In this document: positions 1 to 7,833 of the stretch, in pieces | Layout of the letters: every line of letters begins with the position of its first letter | Position numbering within the stretch: position 1 is the stretch's first letter | Source of the DNA: Bizionia sp. M204 | Lineage (GTDB): Bacteria; Bacteroidota; Bacteroidia; Flavobacteriales; Flavobacteriaceae | Assembly: GCF_023205095.1 (NCBI RefSeq) | Contig: NZ_CP046242.1 | Span: 2,221,001-2,285,000 of the forward strand | Length of the DNA: 64,000 nt | Reading direction: 5' to 3' | Translations under genes and position numbers: made by a program | Notes under the pieces: generated by a model | What the model was told of the DNA's origin: nothing | What the model saw: the letters and a program-made list of their open reading frames with translations, nothing else | Databases searched by the model: none

Positions 1-1
1 T

Positions 2-235
2 TGGGATCGAGGACCTTCAAATTTATTAGTGAAAAAAGAAATTATTAATAATCCAATACCTGGATTGTCAAGGCTTAAAACAAAAACAAAAGATGAGCTG
101 TTAACTGACCCAAAATTAGAAGGTATCGTGGCTTGGTCACTAAACTATAATATGTTTAATAATGAAGAATCTGAAACTTTAATGAATAGAATAAATTTTA
201 TTCTCGAAGTTTTGGATTCAGAAATAAAAAAATAA
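2..235 (+). CDS. Hypothetical protein, 5' end outside window (cassette C1)
   Basis: The frame is open from the left edge to a TAA at 233-235, giving at least 77 residues; a GTG at 29 is the only start-like codon near the edge, but the reading continues naturally upstream, so I treat the gene as truncated by the window. The protein is lysine-rich, mostly helical in appearance and has no motif I recognise. It stops 5 bases before the left box of repeat R1, as usual for a cassette gene. Confidence 0.55.
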   Translation, partial: WDRGPSNLLVKKEIINNPIPGLSRLKTKTKDELLTDPKLEGIVAWSLNYNMFNNEESETLMNRINFILEVLDSEIKK

Positions 236-240
236 CGAAA

Positions 241-372
241 GCACAACAACGTGTATAATTCATTGCTAGTAAAGGCTTACTTACGAAAATCCTCGCGGAT
301 TTTCTATTCGGTTTGTATTTGCTAAATTAGTTGCTGAAACACGCAACGAAATCATACACAAACACGTTGTGG
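241..372 (+). repeat. attC-like repeat R1 (family A)
   Basis: 132 bp. Left box GCACAAC, right box GTTGTGG. Outer arms GTGTAT/ATACAC pair; the centre is the hairpin GAAAATCC-tcgc-GGATTTTC that is typical of family A. The right box matches the closing box CCACAAC of the next cassette. Confidence 0.9.
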
Positions 373-419
373 TTAATTTAAGAGCCGACACAATAAAACA
401 TTATACTTAAATTTTTGAT

Positions 420-869
420 ATGCAAAAGTTACTAATCATTATATTAATCTCAAGTTCCTCTATCGGATTTTTTAATATGGAAAACCAATCCGATAAAAGA
501 ATATTCAACGATACAGAATCTAAATTAATTGGAAGTTGGTCAGCTATGGAACTAATTAGTGAAGGGAATAAAGGCTATTTACGATTTGTTAAACGCAAAA
601 AAATCAAAAAAAAATATTCAAGCATTAATTATCAATTCAAAGAAAACAAATTGGTACTTTGGCAAATGACTTCTGCTATGTGTGGAGATAGCGAACTTAA
701 AAAAACTAGAAAAGCAAAACCTCAAAATGGTATAGCTGAATGGAAAATTTCTAAAGACTCTATTTTGGAAATAAAATATAAAAATGAATCTGAAACTTAT
801 CATTTAGAAAAATATAAACTAAAAGAAATTAATGAATCTGAATTACTTTTAGAGATACTAGAATTTTAG
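420..869 (+). CDS. Small secreted protein, possibly lipocalin-like (C2)
   Basis: 149 residues with a hydrophobic N-terminus (residues 3-18) that looks like a signal peptide but has no lipobox cysteine. The mature part is rich in lysine and in alternating hydrophobic residues, suggesting beta strands; LIGSW at residues 36-40 resembles the opening strand of lipocalin-like secreted proteins common in Bacteroidota, which is a guess from pattern only. The ATG lies 54 bases after the cassette opening GTTGTGG. Sole gene of its cassette; the stop is 32 bases before repeat R2. Function unknown; envelope location is the only firm inference. Confidence 0.7.
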   Translation: MQKLLIIILISSSSIGFFNMENQSDKRIFNDTESKLIGSWSAMELISEGNKGYLRFVKRKKIKKKYSSINYQFKENKLVLWQMTSAMCGDSELKKTRKAKPQNGIAEWKISKDSILEIKYKNESETYHLEKYKLKEINESELLLEILEF

Positions 870-900
870 AAACCTACATTATTTATATAATAAAAACTAA

Positions 901-1034
901 CCACAACACCGTGTATAATTAATTGCTTTTTTGAGCCTACTTGCGAATATTCCTTCGGAATATTCACGGGTTCGTAAATGTTTGCTAACTTAGTTGCTTA
1001 ACCACGCAACTAACCATACACAAACACGTTGTAT
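901..1034 (+). repeat. attC-like repeat R2 (family A variant)
   Basis: 134 bp. Left box CCACAAC, right box GTTGTAT. The central hairpin is replaced by GAATATTCC-ttc-GGAATATTC, a compensated change that keeps the stem. The right box continues as GTTGTATGC and pairs with GCATACAAC closing cassette C3. Confidence 0.88.
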
Positions 1035-1052
1035 GCAATTAAAACAATAGAG

Positions 1053-1592
1053 ATGGAGATAACCGATAAGGATATTGAAAAACTTGACTTTATTCTAAAT
1101 CGAATGGTCGAGACTGACTGGTTGGTTTCTGCTAATGATTTACACAGAGAGGGTCTTTACGACGAATACAAAAATAATACAGAACTTATAGAAAAAGATT
1201 TTAAGTATTTATTAAGCGTATTTGATAAAATGAATATTGGTATTGTTTCAATGACAGCCGATGCAGAACATATAAACATCAATAGTGATGCTATAATTTT
1301 TCATAGAAACGGTGGTTTTAAAAAATATAAAACAGAAAGACAAGATAAAATAATGTTGGAAACCATTAATAGGGTTGATTCTGATTTTGAAAAACAATTA
1401 GATAATAGAATAAAAGAGCTAACCGCAGAAAATCTTGAATACCAAAAAACACAAAGAAAGAAAGACGAAAAAATAAAACAATTAACTAAAGATAATTTAA
1501 GACTAGGTAATTGGGATATTAGGTTTAGATGGTTGTTTTATATTTTAAGTGCAATTATTGGTTTTATAATAAAATGGCTTATTGACAAGTAA
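1053..1592 (+). CDS. Coiled-coil protein with C-terminal membrane anchor (C3, first gene)
   Basis: 179 residues from the ATG at 1053; an in-frame TTG at 1029 lies inside the core site and is unlikely to be used. The N-terminal ~95 residues are mixed alpha/beta and could form a small winged-helix-like unit (EKDFKYLLSVFDKMNIG region). Residues ~105-150 are a highly charged coiled coil, and residues ~156-177 form one transmembrane helix ending in a lysine, so the protein is probably tail-anchored with its body in the cytoplasm. No family recognised. It is the first gene of a multi-gene cassette. Confidence 0.7.
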   Translation: MEITDKDIEKLDFILNRMVETDWLVSANDLHREGLYDEYKNNTELIEKDFKYLLSVFDKMNIGIVSMTADAEHININSDAIIFHRNGGFKKYKTERQDKIMLETINRVDSDFEKQLDNRIKELTAENLEYQKTQRKKDEKIKQLTKDNLRLGNWDIRFRWLFYILSAIIGFIIKWLIDK

Positions 1593-1765
1593 TAATGTAT
1601 TTTATGGAAAGTATAATAAACGTTATAAAAATACAATATGTTAGAAACTGAAATATTTTACCACCAATATATTCGATTAAATAAAATAAATCTGACTTAA
1701 AAAAATAACTGACCCTACTCTTGTGTGAATCTGACTTATTACTCATAACTAAAAATTTAAAATAC

Positions 1766-1933
1766 ATGAAATGTTTACTTTACATCGACAATGAAAACAA
1801 AGAAATAGAATACGAAATAGGAGAAAGCATTAGAGTTGGCGACCATTTTCCAATAAACGGAAAAGAATATACTGTTTCCAACATATTACTTGATTCAAAT
1901 CAAGAATACCCTATTGTATATTTAAAACAGTAG
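1766..1933 (+). CDS. Small hypothetical protein (C3)
   Basis: 55 residues from ATG 1766; an upstream GTG at 1721 in the same frame adds 15 residues of less protein-like sequence, so the ATG is preferred. The sequence is acidic with short strand-like segments (EIGESIRVGDHFPINGKEY) as in small SH3-like or barrel proteins; this is weak. It overlaps the 3' end of an opposing small ORF by 23 bases. Function unknown. Confidence 0.5.
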   Translation: MKCLLYIDNENKEIEYEIGESIRVGDHFPINGKEYTVSNILLDSNQEYPIVYLKQ

Positions 1934-2123
1934 TTTTATCTACTTTAGCCATATTTTCCTCTATTTTTTCTTTTAGTTTAAAAAGGACAAACTTAACATG
2001 GTATTTATGACCTTCGGTAGCGAATGAATCGAATTTAGGTATTTCTATGTCATAAATCTTTTTAATAGATTCATTAACATACTTTTGTTTTGATTTTAGT
2101 AACTCAATATCTTTTACAGCCAT
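1911..2123 (-). CDS. Small hypothetical protein on the reverse strand (C3)
   Basis: 70 residues from an ATG at 2123 (in-frame ATG at 2144 and TTG at 2165 are alternatives). The protein is lysine-rich and helical, with an even hydrophobic pattern that looks coding rather than random, but there is no recognisable domain. It is one of only three reverse-strand candidates in the array. Its upstream side carries a relic of a cassette end (2131-2149), so it may be the remains of a once separate cassette. Confidence 0.4.
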   Translation of the reverse strand: MAVKDIELLKSKQKYVNESIKKIYDIEIPKFDSFATEGHKYHVKFVLFKLKEKIEENMAKVDKTTVLNIQ

Positions 2124-2130
2124 AAACCGA

Positions 2131-2149
2131 TTAAATAACTGCATAGAAC
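2131..2149 (+). repeat. Relic cassette end inside C3
   Basis: TTAAATAACTGCATAGAAC nearly copies the true end of the same cassette, TTAAAATAACTGCATACAAC at 2470-2489 (one base of the AAC box changed and one A fewer). No repeat follows it. I infer that C3 once held two cassettes and that the repeat between them was lost. Confidence 0.5.
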
Positions 2150-2167
2150 CAAACAAGCAATTCAAAT

Positions 2168-2416
2168 ATGGAAAATTTTAATTTCACACCAGATGAATAC
2201 AAAGAAGCTAATATTGATTTATTGATAGATATATTAGCAACTAATATGGATATTTTAGATAGATTAAATGCTACTCACGAATACGAATATCCTCCGAATT
2301 ACGACCATGATAAAAACCGTGTTCAGATAATTGAATATTTATATATGAAATATGGCTCAATGAAAAAACCTTTATCGGATATTTTAAAAAACAAAGGAAT
2401 AGATAAAAAGAAATAG
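2168..2416 (+). CDS. Small acidic hypothetical protein (C3, last gene)
   Basis: 82 residues, ATG start, strongly acidic and helical, with a lysine-rich tail. No motif recognised. The start lies 18 bases after the relic cassette end at 2131-2149, the usual gene-to-core-site distance in this array, which supports it being the gene of a former separate cassette. It ends 64 bases before the closing box. Confidence 0.55.
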   Translation: MENFNFTPDEYKEANIDLLIDILATNMDILDRLNATHEYEYPPNYDHDKNRVQIIEYLYMKYGSMKKPLSDILKNKGIDKKK

Positions 2417-2482
2417 TCTTATCTGTCTTTACTTTTAACAATTTCATAAAACCAAACATATAATCTGATTTAAAATAACTGC

Positions 2483-2611
2483 ATACAACAATGTATATAA
2501 AAAATGCTTACTTTGTGTTGTTCCTATGCATAGTGCAACTTTAGTTTATTTGTTCCCTTACGAAACATCGGATTAATATATTCGCACTTTTCATATACTA
2601 AACCGTTAGCA
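2483..2611 (+). repeat. attC-like repeat R3 (divergent, closest to family D)
   Basis: 129 bp. Left box ATACAAC (extended GCATACAAC), right box GTTAGCA (extended GTTAGCAAC). Outer arms GTATATA/TATAC pair; the centre differs from the other families. The right box pairs with GTTGCTAAC at the end of C4. Confidence 0.82.
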
Positions 2612-2630
2612 ACAATGCCCAAAAACGACA

Positions 2631-3479
2631 ATGAGAGAAATATTTAGTAACAGAGAAATTTCTATTATAATCTGGCTTACTATTTTTTTATTGTTGGCTT
2701 TTACTAAAAAGGGTGTTCTAAAATCTTTCGGACATTTAATCAAAACTTTTTTTCAACAGAAAATAATTGACATAGTTCTATTAATGATAATTTATGTCGA
2801 ATTAATTGTTCTCGGACTTACTTTAATCGGATTTTGGGAATTATCTCTTTTAAAAGACACAATTCTTTGGACTGTATTTGTTGGTTTCCTTTTGTTAATG
2901 AAAATGAGTAAAATAAATTCAGAAAATGGATATCTGAAATCTATTCTTAAAGACAGTGTAAAAGGAATTATAATAATTGAATTTATTGCGAATTTTTACA
3001 ATTTCTCATTAGTCGCTGAATTAATTCTAATTCCTATTATGACAGTTGTTGGAGTTTCCCAAGTTTTCACTCAAGATAAACCTGAATACAAACCTGTCGA
3101 AAAGTTATTTAACGGAATCACTTCTCTATTTGGAGTTATCGTACTTACTTATACTATTTATAGAATTTCACGAGAATTTGGAGAATTTGCGAATTTACTT
3201 ACTTTGAAAAGTTTTCTGAATCCAATAATTCTGACTTTTTTATTTATTCCTTTTCTTTATTTTGTTGCTATTTGGTCTCTCTATGAAAATGTGATTTTAA
3301 CATTAAGTAGACGTCTCAAAAAGAAAAAACACAAACGATATCTGAAAAGGAAAATGTTTAAACAATTTTGGTTTAATAGAACAAAACTAAAGGAATTTCA
3401 TAAGAAAATGAGATTTGAACCAATAATGAATAAAGAAGATATTAATCGGATTTTAAAAACATACAATGAAAAAAAATAA
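2631..3479 (+). CDS. Multi-pass membrane protein of unknown function (C4)
   Basis: 282 residues, ATG start 25 bases after the core site. Hydrophobic segments near residues 9-26, 45-69, 76-91, 109-140, 158-173 and 193-222 suggest six or seven membrane helices. The last ~65 residues are strongly basic (many Lys/Arg) and probably lie in the cytoplasm. There is no signal peptide lipobox, no P-loop and no transporter signature that I recognise. Sole gene of the cassette; the stop is 6 bases before the extended left box of R4. Confidence 0.7.
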   Translation: MREIFSNREISIIIWLTIFLLLAFTKKGVLKSFGHLIKTFFQQKIIDIVLLMIIYVELIVLGLTLIGFWELSLLKDTILWTVFVGFLLLMKMSKINSENGYLKSILKDSVKGIIIIEFIANFYNFSLVAELILIPIMTVVGVSQVFTQDKPEYKPVEKLFNGITSLFGVIVLTYTIYRISREFGEFANLLTLKSFLNPIILTFLFIPFLYFVAIWSLYENVILTLSRRLKKKKHKRYLKRKMFKQFWFNRTKLKEFHKKMRFEPIMNKEDINRILKTYNEKK

Positions 3480-3487
3480 AGCACAGT

Positions 3488-3620
3488 TGCTAACACCGTG
3501 TATAATTAATTGCTTGGTTTTAGCCTACTTACGAAAGTCCTCGCGGACTTTCTATCTGTGATTTATTTGCTATCTTTATTGCGTAAACCACGCAACTAAT
3601 CATACACAAACACGTTGGCA
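3488..3620 (+). repeat. attC-like repeat R4 (family A)
   Basis: 133 bp. Left box TGCTAAC, right box GTTGGCA. Central hairpin GAAAGTCC-tcgc-GGACTTTC, a compensated variant of the family A stem. Confidence 0.9.
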
Positions 3621-4073
3621 AACATTTTGCGCGTGCCAACAATTTCAAGACTTTTACGAAATTCTGTGCTTACTTGCTTCAGAAAAATACGTTGGAATTT
3701 AAAGCTGAACGTTAAAAAATATTACACTGGAATTTCTTACTCTTGCGGAACGTTACGCACGAATTTCGACTTACCCAACTTCGGTTCTTTAATTCAAAAT
3801 TATAGCAATCCTCAACTTTTGGATGATAAGCGGAATGGCAAAACGTACGGCTGAACTGTTCGCAATTTTAAAAAATTGAAATTAGTTGTTTAAATCAATC
3901 GATTCTGATGTCACGAAATTTCGGCCGAAAATCAAAACTGATGCTCTTTGCGGAAAAAAACGGAATAATAATTTGAAGATTTTTTTGACATTTAAGTAAA
4001 AGACGAAACAACGTACGAAAAACCAAAGATCCTATAAATACACAAAGGAGTAGTTCGTAAAAGAAAAAACGTT
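3621..4073. other. Cassette C5 without a recognisable gene
   Basis: About 450 bases between two repeats. The only long open frame starts with a TTG inside the core site and its product looks random, so I see no gene on either strand. The opening GTTGGCA pairs with the closing AGCCAAC over six bases only, the weakest pair in the array. A second TGCCAAC at 3634-3640, 13 bases after the opening box, could be the end of a former empty cassette that has lost its repeat. Confidence 0.6.
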
Positions 4074-4206
4074 AGCCAACAATGTATATAATTTATAGCT
4101 GCTTCTTGCCTACTGTCGAAAAACCTCACGGTTTTTCTATTTCGGTTTTTATTTGTTAACTTACTCGCTTATAACACGCAACAAATCATATACGAGACCG
4201 TTAGCT
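4074..4206 (+). repeat. attC-like repeat R5 (family A variant)
   Basis: 133 bp. Left box AGCCAAC, right box GTTAGCT. Central hairpin GAAAAACC-tcac-GGTTTTTC keeps the stem with changed bases. Confidence 0.87.
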
Positions 4207-4284
4207 TTAATGCTGGAGCAAGTTTATAGAATCAAAGGTCTTTTTTAATAGACTAAAACCTTAAACAGAAAAAAACATCAAAAA

Positions 4285-4425
4285 ATGAATGAATTATTAA
4301 AATTTGGAATATAAGCTGTTACTGCTCTTTTTGCACTCGGAGCTGGAGCAAAACTTGGACAAGATGCTATTGAACACGGAAAAAAGGTAAAAACTAATAA
4401 AAAAGAAGAAAATGGCGGAAAATAA
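4285..4425 (+). pseudogene. Small glycine/alanine-rich ORF interrupted by TAA (C6)
   Basis: Reading from ATG 4285 gives nine codons, an in-frame TAA at 4312, then 36 more sense codons to a TAA at 4423. The part after the stop has a coherent hydrophobic stretch (AVTALFALGAGAKLGQDA) and a charged tail, like a small membrane peptide. One base change would restore a 46-residue protein. It overlaps the next small gene by 14 bases. Confidence 0.45.
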
Positions 4426-4585
4426 GAACTGGTTACAAAAGAAAGCAAGTGCAATAGAAAATAATATTAAGAATTTAGATGACGACTTTTCAAAAGCACC
4501 ACCATACAAAGGTGGAAAAAAAGCCGGTAGTTTTATTAGTGGTCTAATAGATATTGTAGTTGATGCAATAGCACCAAAAAAGTGA
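4412..4585 (+). CDS. Small basic protein with a hydrophobic tail (C6)
   Basis: 57 residues, ATG start at 4412, TGA at 4583. The first half is charged and helical (LQKKASAIENNIKNLDDDF), followed by a Gly/Lys-rich turn and a hydrophobic C-terminal segment (SFISGLIDIVVDAIA). The pairing with an overlapping upstream small ORF suggests a two-peptide unit, possibly bacteriocin-, toxin- or colonisation-factor-like, but nothing specific is recognisable. Confidence 0.5.
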   Translation: MAENKNWLQKKASAIENNIKNLDDDFSKAPPYKGGKKAGSFISGLIDIVVDAIAPKK

Positions 4586-4726
4586 ATTTTGAATTTAGCA
4601 AGTGACGGAATTGCTCACTGAAAATCTGAATTATAAATATTACGGAATTTGAATAAGTTTGCGGAATACAAAACATCTGAATTTACTCAAAATCTGAAAA
4701 TAACTAACTGAATAAAAAGCACTAAA

Positions 4727-4859
4727 AGCTAACAACGTATAAAAATAATTGCGGTTTAATGCTTAATCAAAAGGTAGTTGCGTGTTTGCTACATCTGAAT
4801 TTCCTGCGGAAATTCCTCGCACGCAAACCCGCAACTATTCTTATACAACCACGTTGGGT
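4727..4859 (+). repeat. attC-like repeat R6 (family D)
   Basis: 133 bp. Left box AGCTAAC (extended AAAAGCTAAC, pairing with GTTAGCTTT that opens C6), right box GTTGGGT, a canonical GTTRRRY. Family D core: GAATTTCC-tgcg-GGAAATTC within arms GCGTGTTTGC / GCACGCAAAC. Confidence 0.9.
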
Positions 4860-4863
4860 GTAA

Positions 4864-4895
4864 TTTGGAAAACTTACCAATTTTTGGTACTTTTG
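4864..4895 (+). promoter_or_regulatory. Bacteroidota-type promoter of the parDE cassette
   Basis: TTTG at 4864-4867 and TACTTTTG at 4888-4895 (consensus TAnnTTTG), separated by 20 bases, inside the cassette and 17 bases before the antitoxin ATG. It makes the module independent of an upstream array promoter. Confidence 0.6.
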
Positions 4896-4911
4896 AGTAA
4901 ATATTTGAATT

Positions 4912-5163
4912 ATGAGTAAGAACACATCAATATCACTCGGAAATTATTTTGACCAATTTGTGAGCAGCCAAGTCTCTGCTGGACGATACAAAAACATAAG
5001 TGAAGTAATTAGAGCTGGACTACGTCTTTTAGAAAACGAAGAAAGTAAAGTCATTGCTTTGAGAAATGCAATCCAAGAAGGAATTGACAGTGGGATTGCA
5101 CACGATTTTGACCCAGAAAAACATCTTCAGGAATTAAAAGCTAGACATAAAAAGAATGGCTAA
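4912..5163 (+). CDS. parD: ParD-family antitoxin (C7)
   Basis: 83 residues. The N-terminal half fits a ribbon-helix-helix DNA-binding domain (strand TSISLGNYF, helix, GRYKNISEVIRAGLRLL, helix), which in ParD/CopG antitoxins dimerises, binds the operator and represses its own operon. The C-terminal half, with an acidic/basic helix (EGIDSGIAHDFDPEKHLQEL), is the toxin-wrapping segment typical of ParD proteins of about 80 residues. The gene precedes and overlaps the parE toxin gene by 8 bases, and a cassette-internal promoter lies in front. Toxin-antitoxin cassettes are known to stabilise long integron arrays against deletion, which fits here. Confidence 0.9.
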   Translation: MSKNTSISLGNYFDQFVSSQVSAGRYKNISEVIRAGLRLLENEESKVIALRNAIQEGIDSGIAHDFDPEKHLQELKARHKKNG

Positions 5164-5455
5164 ATATGAACTGACCAACAAAGCTGTTGAAGATTTAACT
5201 GGAATTTGGGAATACACAATTGAAAAGTGGTCTGAACAACAAGCTGATAGATATTATAACTTGTTATTAGATAGTTGTCAAGACATTGCTAATAATCCTG
5301 ATTTAGGAAAAAATTACGAGGGAATAACCAATGACTTATTCGGACTTAAAACAAGCCGGCATATCATTTTTTACCGAAAACGAATTAACCTACCGATTGA
5401 AATTACGAGAATTTTACACGGACAAATGGATTTAAAAAATAGAATAACCGAATAA
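5156..5455 (+). CDS. parE: ParE-family toxin (C7)
   Basis: 99 residues of the RelE/ParE superfamily: an N-terminal helix hairpin with the usual AxxDL..I..Y pattern (AVEDLTGIWEYTIEKW), a conserved short helix with NPxLG (NNPDLGKNYE), and strands ending in IFYR and ITRILHGQMD, the hallmark C-terminal pattern. ParE members act on DNA gyrase, RelE members on ribosome-bound mRNA; the pairing with ParD favours the gyrase type. Overlaps the antitoxin by 8 bases and is translated from the same message. Complete length, no disabling change seen. Confidence 0.9.
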   Translation: MAKYELTNKAVEDLTGIWEYTIEKWSEQQADRYYNLLLDSCQDIANNPDLGKNYEGITNDLFGLKTSRHIIFYRKRINLPIEITRILHGQMDLKNRITE

Positions 5456-5464
5456 AAAAACTAC

Positions 5465-5597
5465 ACCCAACAATGTATAACCGCAATTACGGCGGATTCG
5501 ACTACGTCCGAATCCACTCGGAATTGCTAACGTCAGTTCTTAACCGAAAATCATTATCTTTAATCCCGTAACTGACGGTTATACGAGACCGTTGGGC
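5465..5597 (+). repeat. attC-like repeat R7 (family C)
   Basis: 133 bp. Left box ACCCAAC (extended TACACCCAAC, pairing over 10 bases with the GTTGGGTGTA opening C7), right box GTTGGGC. Family C core with outer arms TAACCG(C)/CGGTTA and inner stem GGATTCG / CGAATCC. Confidence 0.9.
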
Positions 5598-5667
5598 GCA
5601 ATTTAAAAAACCAATGAAAGTCAATGAAAAAAAACTTGATTGAATGATTATATACAAATCGAAAGAT

Positions 5668-5675
5668 TAAATTTG
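5668..5675 (+). promoter_or_regulatory. Possible -7 element before the EamA gene
   Basis: TAAATTTG matches TAnnTTTG, 27 bases before the start codon of the transporter, inside its cassette. No TTTG is found at the expected upstream distance, so the call is weak. Confidence 0.3.
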
Positions 5676-5702
5676 TCGAATTAAAAAAAATATAGACACT
5701 TT

Positions 5703-6602
5703 ATGAGGCAATTCATTCAAAATAAATATTTTCTACTCATCTTTATTGCTATAATCTGGGGTTCTTCTTTTATACTCATAAAAAAATTACTACCAGTATT
5801 TGACCCATATCAAATCGGAGCTTTTAGGGCAGGATTGTCAGGCTTGCTTTTGTCATTTATTGGATTCCCAGCTTTGAAAAGAATGTCAAAAAAGGATGTT
5901 TTTTGGATTGCTCTATCAGGATTATTTGGTAACTTTTTAGTGGTCTTTATTTTTCCTATTGCACAACAAGGCGTAAGTAGCTCATTGGCAGGCATCATAA
6001 ATGCATTAGACCCAATATTCACACTCGTTTTAGGAGCAATTCTGTTTGGAATCAGAAATAAAGTTATTCAATATGCTGGAGCAATAATTGGATTTATAGG
6101 TGCGATCATTTTAGTTTACTCTTCCAATTCAGGAAATGGCGAAAATCATCTTTATTATACGGTTTTATTGGTTATAGGTTCGGCACTTTATGCCGTTGCC
6201 GCACTCATTATTGAAAAAAAATTACATCACATAAAATCGACAGATATATCAACAGGTATTTACACTATTTGGATGGTGCCGTCTCTTTTAATTTTAAGTT
6301 TTACAGGTTTTTTTACAGACATTGATTACAGCCAAAATGAAACTTTAACGGCTCTAGGCTATTTAGTCTTTCTAACCGTCATTAGCACTACTTTGGTAAT
6401 GTTTTTGTTTTTCAAGCTTGTTCAAGATACCTCTGCAGTTTTTGTAAGTACTATTTCACTTTTATTACCAGTCGTTGCGGTAATTTGGGGCGTTTTGGAC
6501 AAAGAGAAATTTACAGTTTGGTATGCAATCGGTGGATTATTAATTTTGATTAGTGTATATCTCATTAGAGAAAAGAAAAATAAATCATTGGAAAAAGAAT
6601 AA
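5703..6602 (+). CDS. EamA/DMT-family inner-membrane transporter (C8)
   Basis: 299 residues, the usual length for the drug/metabolite transporter family, with ten predicted membrane helices in two EamA repeats (about residues 9-138 and 150-290). The start IIWGSSFILIKKLLPVFDP is the typical first helix of the family, and the second repeat carries the conserved proline-rich LLLPVVAVIWGVL helix. Members export amino acids, nucleosides or other small molecules; the substrate cannot be read from sequence. It has an unusually long leader (about 105 bases after the core site). One of two recognisable transporters in the array. Confidence 0.85.
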   Translation: MRQFIQNKYFLLIFIAIIWGSSFILIKKLLPVFDPYQIGAFRAGLSGLLLSFIGFPALKRMSKKDVFWIALSGLFGNFLVVFIFPIAQQGVSSSLAGIINALDPIFTLVLGAILFGIRNKVIQYAGAIIGFIGAIILVYSSNSGNGENHLYYTVLLVIGSALYAVAALIIEKKLHHIKSTDISTGIYTIWMVPSLLILSFTGFFTDIDYSQNETLTALGYLVFLTVISTTLVMFLFFKLVQDTSAVFVSTISLLLPVVAVIWGVLDKEKFTVWYAIGGLLILISVYLIREKKNKSLEKE

Positions 6603-6609
6603 AAACTGC

Positions 6610-6801
6610 GCCCAACAACGTATATAGCTCATAGCTAATGAGTTGCTTGATCGAAGTAAAGGCATATTTGCAAGTCCGCCAAATTTTTTAATTTGGCTTA
6701 TTGAAAAAAAGGTAATAAGAAAATTAAAAAATTCGGCTCGTGCTTAACCGAATAGTTATCGCTAATTTGCACGCTACGAGCCATATACAGAGACGTTACA
6801 G
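6610..6801 (+). repeat. attC-like repeat R8 (family B, long)
   Basis: 192 bp. Left box GCCCAAC (extended TGCGCCCAAC, pairing over 10 bases with GTTGGGCGCA opening C8), right box GTTACAG. The loop region adds a second AT-rich hairpin (GCCAAATT..AATTTGGC) that family A lacks. Confidence 0.9.
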
Positions 6802-6807
6802 CACATT

Positions 6808-7833
6808 ATGACGAACATCCGTAATAGAATTAAAAACTTGGAAAAAATAAAAGTTATTGACCAAAATGACTTATTCCAATTTGACCATTTGACGGATGGT
6901 GAAATAAGTTTATACGAGAGTTTTTATTCCTTTTTTTATAAATTATTGGACGAGTATTCAGATAAACATCAATTAAAACCTATTCATTTTTACATTGACA
7001 ATTATAGATTTTGTTCTGCATCCGCAACATTCTCGAAAGGAAATTATTTTATGAAAATCAGTTGCGCATATCCAAAAATGATTTCAGACAAGTTTAATCG
7101 ACTGTCAATATTTGAGAAACCAAGACTTTCATCAAAATATAATTCATTAATAGAACAGAAGAATTTTAATGTAAATAAATTTTTAACAACCTGTTCAATG
7201 ACTTTTACTTTTCATCACGAGTTTAGGCATTTAATTCAGTCTGATGAAAAGGAATTTGAATTTTCTGAAAATACTTCGAATAAATTCGATTTTAACAGAC
7301 ATTTACACGAATTCGATGCTGATAGAATTGGTTCCAGAATGGTAATGGATTACGTTTTTGATGTTTATGAAAAGCTTGAGAACAAAACCAAACGAAATTT
7401 AGAAGACCTGTTTTTCCTTGCCCTTGGAAGTATTTCAATTACTTTTCTTTTGCATTACTTCAAAGTTATGAACCAGAATGGACAAATAACTTTTACGGAA
7501 ATTGATGATAATTTTTACCTTGAAGAAAAAACTCATCCTCACACAATAATAAGACTTGCGAATATAATCGAATTTTATAGCGATAATGTTCAAGAGAATT
7601 ATGGCCTAAATATTACGTTTGTTGACTTTTTAAAATATCCGTTTGAAATCGCAAACCTGTATTTTTCAGAACTGTTTGGACAAAATTCAAAACTTCCAAA
7701 TGCTATTTATCAATACTTTGAACAATTTGACAAAAATTTAGATGACATCAATGAATATAATAAGAAACTATATGACGGAGTTATGGAACACAAAACATTG
7801 TCGAAAATAATTGCGAAAAATAACGTGCTGTAA
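6808..7833 (+). CDS. HExxH zinc-metallopeptidase-like protein (C9)
   Basis: 341 residues. Residues ~136-140 read HEFRH, an HExxH zinc site inside a helix, and about 30 residues later LHEFDADRIGSRM offers the third acidic ligand, the arrangement of gluzincin-type peptidases. There is no signal peptide; the protein is probably cytoplasmic. Families with this layout include the phage-exclusion peptidase Lit (U49) and other toxin-like peptidases, but similarity beyond the motif cannot be judged by eye. The ATG is only 6 bases from the core site, and the TAA stop at 7831-7833 lies inside the left box of R9, so the gene fills the cassette completely. Confidence 0.65.
   Translation: MTNIRNRIKNLEKIKVIDQNDLFQFDHLTDGEISLYESFYSFFYKLLDEYSDKHQLKPIHFYIDNYRFCSASATFSKGNYFMKISCAYPKMISDKFNRLSIFEKPRLSSKYNSLIEQKNFNVNKFLTTCSMTFTFHHEFRHLIQSDEKEFEFSENTSNKFDFNRHLHEFDADRIGSRMVMDYVFDVYEKLENKTKRNLEDLFFLALGSISITFLLHYFKVMNQNGQITFTEIDDNFYLEEKTHPHTIIRLANIIEFYSDNVQENYGLNITFVDFLKYPFEIANLYFSELFGQNSKLPNAIYQYFEQFDKNLDDINEYNKKLYDGVMEHKTLSKIIAKNNVL

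Noticed and set aside
3615-3854. 79-codon frame starting in repeat R4
   Set aside because: It begins with a TTG inside the core site, and the product (many Arg/Ser/Asn, no hydrophobic order) looks random.
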